Of a stretch of 33,597 nt of DNA, positions 14,417-22,994 are shown in pieces. Position 1 is the first letter of the stretch, and each line of letters opens with the position of its first letter. Below the pieces are notes generated by a model that made no database searches, had not been told where the DNA came from, and saw only the letters and a program-made list of their open reading frames with translations. The stretch lies in contig CAZFOY010000040.1 of the NCBI GenBank assembly GCA_964520865.1, forward strand, positions 1 through 33,597, written 5' to 3'. Both the position numbers and the translations under genes were made by a program. Source of the DNA: CAVQCT01 sp964520865 (GTDB lineage Bacteria; Zixibacteria; MSB-5A5; GN15; FEB-12).

Positions 14417-15711
14417 TGTTCGATCGCGATACGCTGCAAATTGCATTCGATGCCCTCTGGGCGCATAAACTTCGAAGTTTCCTCACCATGCTCGGAGTGA
14501 TCTTCGGTGTGGGGGCCGTTATCGCCATGCTGTCTATCGGCGAAGGGGCGAAGCAGGAGGTCCTCAAGCAAATCTCAATCCTGGGGATTAACAACATCAT
14601 TGTCAACGCCAAGATCCCCGACACCAAACTCTCTTCCGATCTCGGCCTGGCAAAATCTCCCGGTCTGACTCTCGAAGACAGCAAGAACATTGCCTCGTTC
14701 AAGGAGCTCGTTGCGAATGTCGTCCCGCAGCGGTTTGAGAATTTCAAGACAGTTTACCATAAATCGGAAGAGGCAAGTGTTCGCGTTGTGTCGACCATCC
14801 CGGACTACGTCTACTCGTCATCGATTGAGGTCGAACGGGGACGCTTCATCACCAAACTCGACAACGATGGCTTTGCGCAGGTTTGCGTACTGGGTGCCAG
14901 GGCCAAGAAATCGCTTTTTGCATTCGAGGATCCGATCGGCAAGACAGTTCGCATCGGCAATCTCAATTTCGTGGTCGTCGGCGTGATGGCCGACAAGTAT
15001 ATCGGACGGGGGAAGGTCGAAGGATTTGAATTGAAGAACCTCAACGACGATATCTACATTCCCTTCAAAACCGCCCTTAAGAAATTCGATAGAGTCAGCA
15101 GCAACGAGCAGAATTTCGGATGGCGCTCGAACAACGATCAACCGAAGCAGAAGTACAATATTCCGGAAATCGACCAGCTGACGATAACTGTGACCGACCT
15201 GAAATACGTCCCGGCCGTAACTAAACTGGTCGACCGTCTGCTCAAGAGACGACACTATGGGGTAGAGGACTATGAAATCGTGGTGCCGGAGTCCCTGCTG
15301 AGACAGTCACAAAAGACCCAGCGGATCTTCAATATTGTAATGGGTGCGATCGCCGGAATCTCTCTGCTGGTCGGCGGTATCGGCATTATGAACATCATGC
15401 TCGCCACCGTCCTTGAGCGCACCCGCGAGATCGGCGTCCGAAGAGCGGTCGGGGCGACGCGACGGAATATCCTTCGACAATTTCTAATTGAGGCGGTCAC
15501 GATTTGTCTGATCGGATGCATTGTCGGCATCACGATCGGTCTTGTGCTTGCCCGGGTCATTTCTTACTATGCCGACTGGCCGACGATCGTCTCCATCTAC
15601 TCGATAGCGCTGGCGGTCGGTGTCTCAGCCGGTGTAGGAATCATTTTTGGAATATACCCGGCGCGCAAGGCTGCCCGACTCGATGTGATTGATTCCTTGA
15701 GATACGAATAG
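14416..15711 (+). CDS. MacB-type ABC transporter permease (no ATPase domain)
   Basis: A 431-residue permease of the MacB/FtsX type, which couples ATP hydrolysis in the cytoplasm to periplasmic motion and export. The first membrane helix lies near residues 17-40 (KLRSFLTMLGVIFGVGAVIAML), followed by the GEGAKQEVLKQI motif, a large MacB-type periplasmic core domain (about 45-295), and three C-terminal FtsX helices with LLVGGIGIMNIMLATVLERTREIGVRRAVGA, the family signature. E. coli MacB carries the ATPase at its N-terminus; here it is absent, and no separate ATP-binding gene lies next to it, so the ATPase must be encoded elsewhere. It overlaps the adaptor gene by one base, which implies coupled translation. 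Confidence 0.94.
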   Translation: MFDRDTLQIAFDALWAHKLRSFLTMLGVIFGVGAVIAMLSIGEGAKQEVLKQISILGINNIIVNAKIPDTKLSSDLGLAKSPGLTLEDSKNIASFKELVANVVPQRFENFKTVYHKSEEASVRVVSTIPDYVYSSSIEVERGRFITKLDNDGFAQVCVLGARAKKSLFAFEDPIGKTVRIGNLNFVVVGVMADKYIGRGKVEGFELKNLNDDIYIPFKTALKKFDRVSSNEQNFGWRSNNDQPKQKYNIPEIDQLTITVTDLKYVPAVTKLVDRLLKRRHYGVEDYEIVVPESLLRQSQKTQRIFNIVMGAIAGISLLVGGIGIMNIMLATVLERTREIGVRRAVGATRRNILRQFLIEAVTICLIGCIVGITIGLVLARVISYYADWPTIVSIYSIALAVGVSAGVGIIFGIYPARKAARLDVIDSLRYE

Positions 15712-15743
15712 GCGAGAACGGACCTGTCAGGTAGGAGGTGGAT

Positions 15744-17216
15744 ATGCATACATCGATACTGAAAAAACAACATGTAGTTATTCTAATCCTGGCAGCTGCG
15801 GCCGCACTCGCCGGGCTGCATCCTGTCTGCGCGCGCGACCTCACCCTCGATCAGGCGCTTGACATCGCCGTTATGCGGTCGGGCCGCGGATCTATTATCA
15901 AAGGGGATCTCGAAGTAGCTGAGCAGAACTACTTCGCGGAAAGAATCAACTTCTACATACCCGAAATCTCCATCAACGGCAACGCCCCGATCTACAATGT
16001 CAACGAATCCTTTCGCTTCTTCGGCGGCTTGAGCCAAAAGCAGCTGATTCGAACGACCGATCTTGATTTCAAGACGTACATTCAACTCCAGCAGAGTCTC
16101 ATCACCGGAGGAAACTTCACCGCGACCGGCAATATCTGGAGAACTCGTTCCCGCTACCCGATAACCAGTCAGGGGCTCAACGATGTAACGGAACTCAGCC
16201 AACAGGGAGTATTCGACTTTACGTTCGAGCAGCCGATCCTGAAACCGTCGGAACCGAAATACCAGTTGAACAACCGTAAGGATGATCTTGAGATTGCCCG
16301 GCTGACGAAAGTCGAAGACGAAGCTACGCTCAAGAAGGACGTCATCAACGCTTATTTCGGGGTTCTGCAATCGGCCATCGAGCTCAATATCTCCAACGAT
16401 AAAGTCGAGTCGGCACGCCTTCAGGAAGGAATCGATTCTTCGAAATTCATGGACGGTATCCTTGCCGAGGAAGGCTATCTTGCGTCGTCCTCGGCGAGAC
16501 TCGACGCCGAACTTGATCAATTCGACAAAGAGAACGCCCAAATTCAGAAGAACCGCGACCTTGCCTTGCTGCTCGATTTCGATGTTGCCGAGACACTCTC
16601 GGTCGCTCCTCCCGCGCTCGGCGCACATCTTTCCGAACGTGAGAAAAACGCTTACATTAACAATTGGGAATTTTCGGCGCCGATTCTGAAGGCAAAGTTT
16701 GACTATGACAAGGCCGAGCGGCTGGCCGATTACACCGCTTCATCGCATGGATTGACCGGAACATTCCAGGCCAATTACGAGGTCGGCAGAGGGAATGTAA
16801 AGGTCGAAGGGGCCAAGACGGACAACAATACGAACAGCTGGGGAGTATCGCTCAATTTTACGCTGCCGGTCTGGGACGGCGGGTCGACCGGGGCCTCGAT
16901 TAAAGCCGCCCGCCTGACCGCGGAAAAATCGGAGCTTGAGTACAACCGGGTCCGAAAGACGACCCGAGCGGACATCGTCAATCTGATCAATCGCCTCGAT
17001 GTCAGCTATCGCAAGATGGACGTCCTCACCAAACAGATCGAAATCAATAAGAAGAACCTGGATATAGCCGAATTCCGCATGAAGGACGGGCAGATCTCGA
17101 AAATCGAGTATTTAGTCAGCGCCGTAGCTTATCTTGATTCCAGAAACAAATATCTTGAAGAATTGAAGCAATATCTGTTAGATAAGACAGATCTTGAAGC
17201 GAAGTACTCAGGCTAA
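15744..17216 (+). CDS. TolC-like outer membrane efflux protein
   Basis: A 490-residue outer membrane factor that would form the channel-tunnel of the exporter. A signal peptide spans about residues 1-30 (hydrophobic core VVILILAAAAALAGL, then VCA). The family motif DLTLDQALDIAV follows directly, and two repeats of beta-strands and long alpha-helices extend through the protein. In the second repeat, WGVSLNFTLPVWDGGSTGASIKAARL is typical of TolC/OEP proteins. I chose the ATG at 15744 because a strong Shine-Dalgarno (AGGAGG at 15733-15738) ends 5 bases upstream; an in-frame GTG at 15738 lies inside that Shine-Dalgarno. The last base of the stop is shared with the next gene's start (TAATG at 17214-17218). 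Confidence 0.92.
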   Translation: MHTSILKKQHVVILILAAAAALAGLHPVCARDLTLDQALDIAVMRSGRGSIIKGDLEVAEQNYFAERINFYIPEISINGNAPIYNVNESFRFFGGLSQKQLIRTTDLDFKTYIQLQQSLITGGNFTATGNIWRTRSRYPITSQGLNDVTELSQQGVFDFTFEQPILKPSEPKYQLNNRKDDLEIARLTKVEDEATLKKDVINAYFGVLQSAIELNISNDKVESARLQEGIDSSKFMDGILAEEGYLASSSARLDAELDQFDKENAQIQKNRDLALLLDFDVAETLSVAPPALGAHLSEREKNAYINNWEFSAPILKAKFDYDKAERLADYTASSHGLTGTFQANYEVGRGNVKVEGAKTDNNTNSWGVSLNFTLPVWDGGSTGASIKAARLTAEKSELEYNRVRKTTRADIVNLINRLDVSYRKMDVLTKQIEINKKNLDIAEFRMKDGQISKIEYLVSAVAYLDSRNKYLEELKQYLLDKTDLEAKYSG

Positions 17217-18259
17217 TGAACCCGAAGATAGTAATCCGAACGCCCAACCACCTCGGTGATTGTATCATGGCTCTCCCCATGATCAGCGAGTCACAGGAGG
17301 CCTACCCCGGAGCTTCGATTACCATACTCACCCCGGCTCATCTTGATCAGATTTTCACTCAGAATCCGTCGATCGACGAAATCATTCCAATTCCTTCGGA
17401 CCACGTCCATGGTCTTATCGCGGTCATGAAAATCAAAGATATGATTGCCGACCGGAATTTCGATATCGGCTACATTCTCCCCCCCTCGTTCGGTGCCGCG
17501 GCCAGTTTCAAACTTGCCGGGGTCAAAGAAAGGATCGGCTATATCGCCGATGGACGACGGCTTCTCCTGACCAAACCGCTGCCTTTGCCAACGCCGTTGA
17601 ACGAGCACCATCGATCCGAACTGTATTTCAATCTCCTCAGACGCGGATCAGGGGCAGGTCTTGAATACGTTCGCCCGAAACTTTTTCTGAACGACGAGGA
17701 CGTGCACAACGGAATCAAGCTCCTGAGTGGTTTTGATATCGGTGAGGGAGAGGAATTCGCGGTGATTGCTTTTCGCGCAGTCGCCGAGTCGCGCCGTTGG
17801 GGCTCAGAGAACTACATCGAGCTGATCAAGCAGGTAGTGGCGTCGTACGGAGTGAAAGTGATACTGACCGGTACCGAGCCGGATCGGAAGACAGGGGATG
17901 AGATAGCCGAAGCAGCGGGGACGAAGCACGTGAAGAACCTTGCCGGCAAGACCTCGATCCGGGAGGCCGCCGCCGTTTTTTCGTTGGCGAAATTCTTCGT
18001 CGGCAACGACTCCGGACCGGCGCACCTGGCCGCGGCGGTCGGTGCACCGGTGGTTGTCCTCTCGGGGGCCGATGATCCGAAGTCGACTTCGCCGATGGCC
18101 GCCCGCAAGCGGCTGCTCTACCTGGATCAGCTTGAGTGCATCAGTTGTGTGAAGAACAAGTGTCCGCTCAAAGGAGAGCAATTCATGCAATGCATGACAG
18201 GCATCTCGGTGGATTCGGTAATGGACCAGATTACTTCCCTCCTGACCCAGCCGGCCTGA
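17216..18259 (+). CDS. GT9-family heptosyltransferase-like glycosyltransferase
   Basis: A 347-residue glycosyltransferase family 9 protein, the family of ADP-heptose:LPS heptosyltransferases that build the inner core of LPS on the cytoplasmic face. The N-terminal motif IRTPNHLGDCIMALPMI matches the family's start, and VGNDSGPAHLAAAVGAPVVVL (from about residue 262) is the donor-binding signature. A C-terminal Cys-rich stretch (CISCVKNKCP then MQCM) matches the cysteines seen in many WaaF-like proteins. The length is typical. It begins on the last base of the TolC-like gene's stop, so it appears to be the last member of the exporter operon. Exact sugar specificity is uncertain. Confidence 0.9.
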   Translation: MNPKIVIRTPNHLGDCIMALPMISESQEAYPGASITILTPAHLDQIFTQNPSIDEIIPIPSDHVHGLIAVMKIKDMIADRNFDIGYILPPSFGAAASFKLAGVKERIGYIADGRRLLLTKPLPLPTPLNEHHRSELYFNLLRRGSGAGLEYVRPKLFLNDEDVHNGIKLLSGFDIGEGEEFAVIAFRAVAESRRWGSENYIELIKQVVASYGVKVILTGTEPDRKTGDEIAEAAGTKHVKNLAGKTSIREAAAVFSLAKFFVGNDSGPAHLAAAVGAPVVVLSGADDPKSTSPMAARKRLLYLDQLECISCVKNKCPLKGEQFMQCMTGISVDSVMDQITSLLTQPA

Positions 18260-18330
18260 GGCCCAAAGGCGGGCCACCCTTCACAATCAATTTCCAACGC
18301 AATTTCTCCTAGAAAACGTACCATTTCCTA

Positions 18331-19455
18331 ATGACTCAAGAATTCCATCCCCAGGTTCATTTCTCCAGCCTGAACGGCCGGGGGGAGGCGGACCTTGACC
18401 GGCCCGTCCGGGAGGTCGTCGCTTCGCTCGGAGGACTTCGCGAGATCGTCAGACCCGGGAACAGAGTGCTTCTGAAACCGGATATTTCAAATCCAGCCTG
18501 TGCGGTCGCCAGGACTTCTCCTGAGCTGGTCGCGTCGGTTGGCCGGATGGTTCAGGAATGCGGAGGTGAGGTGCTTATCGGCGACTCTCCGATCTTGCCG
18601 ACCGTGCCCGTCGAATCCCTTTGGCGGGCCAGCGGGATGTGGGAAGTTGCTGAACAGTATGGGTTTGAGCTGGTTCGCCTGGAGCAGGTCGGATCCGAGC
18701 CGGTGGCCGTTGACACTCGTGTCTATTACGTCTCAAAAACGGTCGTCGATGCAGACGTGATTATCAACCTGCCCCGCTTTCGTCGGGATCGATGGACCGG
18801 CTTTGCCGGGGCGATTGGAAACATGTACGGCGTGGTACCGGGATTTCAGAAGGGACGGCTGTTTGCGGTTGATTTCTCGGCATCTGAAATATCAAGACTG
18901 TTAGTCGACATCTATTCATTGGCCACACCCGCTCTGAGCATAGTCGACGGATCGTACGTGGACGATCCGGCGGGAGGAGGTCTCTCCGGCTTTGTCGGCG
19001 GAGCTTATGATGGAGTCGCTCTCGACACCGTCCTTGCCTCAATTATGGGCTTTGAGCCTGACAACATCGCCACCGTCATGTTTGCCTCCGATGCCGGTCT
19101 TGGAATCGGCCGCCTGGAAGGAATCAAGGTCAGCGGCGATTCTGTTAGGGCGGAAGAGCTTACGTTGACCGCGACGGGCTCTCGCGGCCTTGCCGACTAT
19201 CTCCCTTCGTTCTTTTTGAATATCGCCGCGCCGTTTGTCAGCGTCACAGCTTCGGTCGAAGGCAGTAACTGCGACCGTTGCGGTCTGTGCGCCGAGGTAT
19301 GTCCGACCAATGCGGTCCAACTTGAAGAAGGGAAACGACTTCCCAACTTTAGGAAACCGCTTTGTATCAACTGCTGGTGTTGTCATGCAAACTGCCCGTC
19401 GCAGGCGATACGACTGACTCCGTCCTTTCTGGCCGGAACTTTCTTCCAATTTTAG
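18331..19455 (+). CDS. DUF362 protein with C-terminal 2x[4Fe-4S] ferredoxin domain
   Basis: A 374-residue cytoplasmic protein; no signal peptide is visible. Residues ~15-300 match DUF362: VLLKPDISNP, a segment around GGEVLIGDSPILP, INLPRFRRDRWTGFAGAIGNMYGVVPG, and VDGSYVDDPAGGG. The C-terminus is a two-cluster ferredoxin module, C314-x2-C-x2-C-x3-CP (CDRCGLCAEVCP) and a second CINCWCCHANCP, giving eight Cys ligands for two [4Fe-4S] clusters. DUF362-ferredoxin fusions are common in anaerobes, but their reaction is not established to my knowledge; an electron-transfer role is inferred from the clusters. It starts 71 bases after the GT9 gene with no terminator found between, so it may extend that transcript. 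A promoter-like site follows it at 19485. Confidence 0.88.
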   Translation: MTQEFHPQVHFSSLNGRGEADLDRPVREVVASLGGLREIVRPGNRVLLKPDISNPACAVARTSPELVASVGRMVQECGGEVLIGDSPILPTVPVESLWRASGMWEVAEQYGFELVRLEQVGSEPVAVDTRVYYVSKTVVDADVIINLPRFRRDRWTGFAGAIGNMYGVVPGFQKGRLFAVDFSASEISRLLVDIYSLATPALSIVDGSYVDDPAGGGLSGFVGGAYDGVALDTVLASIMGFEPDNIATVMFASDAGLGIGRLEGIKVSGDSVRAEELTLTATGSRGLADYLPSFFLNIAAPFVSVTASVEGSNCDRCGLCAEVCPTNAVQLEEGKRLPNFRKPLCINCWCCHANCPSQAIRLTPSFLAGTFFQF

Positions 19456-19484
19456 CGCAGAACCTGCGCCGACTAAATATAAAC

Positions 19485-19516
19485 TTGACAACAGGCTCTT
19501 GACTTGTCATTATATA
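19485..19516 (+). promoter_or_regulatory. Candidate promoter for the small exported protein and TPR-sigma-54 regulator
   Basis: TTGACA at 19485-19490 is followed after 17 bases by CATTAT (19508-19513), which overlaps TATATA at 19511-19516. A second TTGACT at 19499-19504 is too close to serve the same -10. The predicted leader is about 80 bases. The AT-rich block stands out from the GC-rich surroundings. Confidence 0.45.
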
Positions 19517-19600
19517 AACGGCAAGCTATGTCTGGCCGCTTTGTTCACGCGAAATAAACAATGTCTTTATATATTTCCGTAATCTGAGGAGGCAAAGCCT

Positions 19601-19960
19601 ATGAGAGGATCGAGAACCGCGACTTTGGCGATTCTGCTGTTGGCCGTTTTGTGCTTTATCTCCTTACCCGTTTTTTCCAGTGAAAATCCGTGGGATGCCG
19701 ACGGTGGGACCGGACGCGGGACGACCATAGACACGACTATCGTCCCGAACGATTCCAATGGCAATGCAGTTGCACTTCGCACTGCCGGCAATCCGGGCGG
19801 ATCCACCGGTACCGATCTGTTCACCGGCCTCTTGATGACATTCTCGCTCAAGCTTGCAAACTGGTTTGACATCTACGAGAATCAGGTTTCGACGCCGGTC
19901 CGGGTAGAAGCGAGTAAAGTGAAGCGCCATCACAATTACGTTCAAAGAAACATCCAATGA
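19601..19960 (+). CDS. Small exported protein of unknown function
   Basis: I do not recognise this 119-residue protein. A clear signal peptide (RGSRTATLAILLLAVLCFISLPVFS, cleavage probably near residue 26-27) is followed by a Gly/Thr/Asp/Asn-rich low-complexity stretch (ENPWDADGGTGRGTTIDT). Next is an amphipathic or hydrophobic segment (DLFTGLLMTFSLKLANWFDIYEN, about 71-93) and then a basic tail (KVKRHHNYVQRNIQ). The ATG has a strong Shine-Dalgarno (GAGGAGG about 8 bases upstream), a candidate promoter lies ~90 bases before it, and codon use looks like the neighbours, so it is very likely a real gene. It sits 41 bases before the TPR-sigma-54 regulator. It could be a small periplasmic protein, a precursor of a signal peptide or a membrane-active peptide; the sequence does not decide. 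Confidence 0.75.
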   Translation: MRGSRTATLAILLLAVLCFISLPVFSSENPWDADGGTGRGTTIDTTIVPNDSNGNAVALRTAGNPGGSTGTDLFTGLLMTFSLKLANWFDIYENQVSTPVRVEASKVKRHHNYVQRNIQ

Positions 19961-20001
19961 GGCATATGAGCGAATAGAAAATACAGTAACGTAAACAAGT
20001 A

Positions 20002-22932
20002 ATGAATCTTTCCTCGCCAAAAGTCATTATTGATAATCGTCTGCTCGCCCTGGAAGAGCTGTTCCGCCAGCGAAACCACGCTAATGCCATAGCGGAACTG
20101 GCCGGGCTGTCCGAGGCCGACTTTAAGGATAAAGCCTACGAACTCGGATTGTTTCTTTCGTTAAGAGCGGACGGAAGCTACTTCGAGAGCAATTACAAAC
20201 GTGCCCTCGAAGACGGACTTCGTTCGGCCAGATTGCTGGCTGATTCCTCTCTGAACAAGCGCTATGGGCGCGTTCAGCTCATTATTTCCAAGTCATACTC
20301 GGCAATCGGTGATCTGAAGAATGCGGAGATCCGGGCTCGCGACGCTCTGGCGGCGTACCGCCGATGTGCGGACGAGATCGGCCAGGTCGATGCCCTGAAC
20401 GAACTCGCCAGAATTTCCTATATCAGATGTAATTATCGCGATGCGGTCGGGTATCTCGAAGATGCTCGGGCGATGGTTCGCGACAATCCTCGCAAATACG
20501 CGCAGTTGACCGGTAATATGGGACGTATTCGCGTCCACGTCGGCGATTGGACGCGTGCCGAAAACGAACTCACCGAGACACTCGAATACAACCGGGCGCA
20601 CAACGAGGAAGTATCGCAGGCGATCAACCTGCTTTCGCTCGGATTCCTTCAGCTCCGGCAGCGCAAGTTCATCCTGTCGTCCAGATCCCTGGACAACGCC
20701 CTTGAGATTATAAGCCGCCTCGGGCTGAAACGTGAAAAAGTCATTTTCCTTGAATATGCCGGCGAACTTGCGTTCGAGAAGGGCGATATTTACAAGGCGA
20801 AGGCAACCCTGAGCAACGCTTACGAACGGGGCTTGCTGATGGCGCCGGATTCGGCACTCGTTTCGCAGTCAGTCCGGAGACTGGCCGAAGTCGAGCTGTT
20901 GCTGGATAATATCGATGAAGCGATGCGTTATGGTCAGAAGGGTCTCGAAGCTTCGCTGCATCTCGGCGAGAAAGTCGAAATCGGCCTGGCGAAACGGGTG
21001 ATCGGACAGATCTTCGCGGCCAGGAATGATTTCGAGGACGCGCTTGAGTATATCGGGCAGGCCGTTGAGATGCTTCGCGATGTAGGAGATCCGCTCGAAT
21101 TGGCCCGGTCACTTCTCGTGATGGCCGATATCCAGATGCAGGCCCAATCAACCCGGACCGACCGGATCGCGGCGGCGCTGGAAGAAGCCTCGAAACTTTT
21201 CCGCGAGCTGGGTCTTGAGTACTGGGTTGCTGAGACGGAATTCAAGGCTGGAGTGTTTGCCTGTCAGATCGGCGATCTCGCTACCGGATTCAAGAAGCTG
21301 AGTCACGCCGAACGCGTCTTCAGTTCACTCGATGATAAAGTCAAGGTCCGCGCCGTCAACAACTTCCTGAAGTCTCTTTCGGAGCAGGCGGTGGCGCTTT
21401 CGATCTCGCAGGAGAACGAGTTCAAGGTGTTCGGCAATTTGATATCGCCGGCGGAGATCTCAAGCCTCGCTTCCAGTCGGCTCGACGAGATTCTCTCTAT
21501 TTTGCTGAAACGCACCGGCGGCGACCGGGCCCTCATCTACTCACCCGACTTCGCCGATTCACCGGTCAGCGCGACCTTCTCGTTGAGTCCGCATCAGACG
21601 AAAAAATATACCGAGGGATTCCATAACCTGCTCGGCGAGGAGATCTCCCGTTCGAAGCCGACCTTGATTCTTGACTGTCGACGCGATCCGTTCATTAACG
21701 GCCTGTTCGCCGAGTCTGTCGATATCGTGGCAAGTGTGATCGTTGTGCCGTTCAAATTGGGCGACAGCACGACGAGTTACCTGTATGTCGACCGGCTCAG
21801 CCTCGACAACATGCTCAATCCGTTCAGCCAGACACAACTGAATTTTGCGGTCGGCTTCTCGGATATCATCGCCTTCAAGTGGGCGGAGATTCAAAAGAGT
21901 AAGTTGCTCGAAGACAACCTCCGGCTCAAGGATCAATTGAGAGAGAAGGCGGCTTTCCCGAATATCATCACTCAGAATTCCGATATGCTGGACATTCTTG
22001 CCCAGGTCCGCCAGGTTATCAATTCGAATATCTCAATCTCTATCGAAGGGGAGACGGGTACGGGTAAAGATGTCGTAGCCCGGGCGATTCATTATAATTC
22101 GAATCGTCGGGACAAACGTTTTATCTCCGTCAACTGTGCCGCGCTACCGGAAACGCTGCTCGAATCCGAGCTGTTCGGTTACAAGCGAGGTTCCTTCACC
22201 GGGGCCGATCGCGACAAGGCGGGGCTGTTCGAAGAAGCTGACGGGGGGACGTTCTTCCTCGACGAGATTGGTGACATGCCGTTGAATATCCAGGCAAAGG
22301 TGCTTCGGGTGCTCGAAGAAAAAGAGCTGGTCCGTCTGGGTGAAACGGTACCGAGGAAAGTCGACGTCCGGGTGATTTCGGCGACCAATAAAGATCTCAA
22401 GGAACTCATGGCGGCCGGATTATTCCGACAGGACCTCTACTACCGGCTGTCCGCACTAACGTTCCGACTCCCGTCACTTCGCGAGCGACGCGACGACATT
22501 CCTCTGCTGGTCAGTCATTTCCTGAACGGTACCGGCAAGACGGTGTCTCCCGATGTACACAAAATGTTGATTGCCTACGAATGGCCGGGGAACGTCCGCG
22601 AGCTGGAGAACGAAATAAAGAAGCTTGTCCTGCTCGCCGGAGACAACACCGAGATCACTTCAGAGATCGTGTCGGCCAAGGTCAGCAAAGCGGTGAGAGC
22701 CGAAAGTGAAGACATCGCCAGGAAAGTCGAGAGTTCGGACGACATCGTGTTCGACGAAAACTACTCGCTGTACAACTATCTCGAATATCATGAACGTCGG
22801 TTCATCATCAAGGCGCTGCGTGAGAAGAACGGGGTGAAGAAGCATGCCGCGGAGCTTCTCGGAATACCCGAATCGACCCTTCGTCTCAAAATCAAGCAGT
22901 ATAGTATCGACCTCAAGAATCTGAACGCATAA
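20002..22932 (+). CDS. TPR-GAF-like-AAA+ sigma-54-dependent transcription activator
   Basis: A 976-residue cytoplasmic activator. Residues ~20-470 are helical repeats of the TPR type (for example NELARISYIRCNYRDAVGYLEDA and VIGQIFAARNDFEDALEYIGQA). Residues ~480-635 look like a GAF-type sensor domain. The sigma-54 AAA+ domain (about 655-880) has Walker A GETGTGKD at 683-690, a GSFTGA loop at 730-735 in place of GAFTGA, and Walker B FFLDEIGDMP. A Fis-type helix-turn-helix ends the protein (GVKKHAAELLGIPESTLRLKIKQY). It has no receiver domain, so it would sense a ligand or protein partner through TPR or GAF rather than be phosphorylated. No Shine-Dalgarno is obvious before the ATG. It follows the small exported protein by 41 bases, probably in the same transcript. 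Confidence 0.93.
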   Translation: MNLSSPKVIIDNRLLALEELFRQRNHANAIAELAGLSEADFKDKAYELGLFLSLRADGSYFESNYKRALEDGLRSARLLADSSLNKRYGRVQLIISKSYSAIGDLKNAEIRARDALAAYRRCADEIGQVDALNELARISYIRCNYRDAVGYLEDARAMVRDNPRKYAQLTGNMGRIRVHVGDWTRAENELTETLEYNRAHNEEVSQAINLLSLGFLQLRQRKFILSSRSLDNALEIISRLGLKREKVIFLEYAGELAFEKGDIYKAKATLSNAYERGLLMAPDSALVSQSVRRLAEVELLLDNIDEAMRYGQKGLEASLHLGEKVEIGLAKRVIGQIFAARNDFEDALEYIGQAVEMLRDVGDPLELARSLLVMADIQMQAQSTRTDRIAAALEEASKLFRELGLEYWVAETEFKAGVFACQIGDLATGFKKLSHAERVFSSLDDKVKVRAVNNFLKSLSEQAVALSISQENEFKVFGNLISPAEISSLASSRLDEILSILLKRTGGDRALIYSPDFADSPVSATFSLSPHQTKKYTEGFHNLLGEEISRSKPTLILDCRRDPFINGLFAESVDIVASVIVVPFKLGDSTTSYLYVDRLSLDNMLNPFSQTQLNFAVGFSDIIAFKWAEIQKSKLLEDNLRLKDQLREKAAFPNIITQNSDMLDILAQVRQVINSNISISIEGETGTGKDVVARAIHYNSNRRDKRFISVNCAALPETLLESELFGYKRGSFTGADRDKAGLFEEADGGTFFLDEIGDMPLNIQAKVLRVLEEKELVRLGETVPRKVDVRVISATNKDLKELMAAGLFRQDLYYRLSALTFRLPSLRERRDDIPLLVSHFLNGTGKTVSPDVHKMLIAYEWPGNVRELENEIKKLVLLAGDNTEITSEIVSAKVSKAVRAESEDIARKVESSDDIVFDENYSLYNYLEYHERRFIIKALREKNGVKKHAAELLGIPESTLRLKIKQYSIDLKNLNA

Positions 22933-22994
22933 ATGCACTCCAAACAGCCTGTCGACGGTCGTGCTCTTTCGAGTCCGGCCTTTCTTGTATCCCC

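Noticed and set aside
13247..14446. Minus-strand open frame of 399 codons
   Set aside because: Fully antisense to the MacA-like adaptor gene; no motifs or Shine-Dalgarno. High GC content in third positions creates such shadows.
19455..19469. Hairpin GCGCAG/CTGCGC after the DUF362 gene as a terminator
   Set aside because: The stem is only six base pairs and no T run follows.
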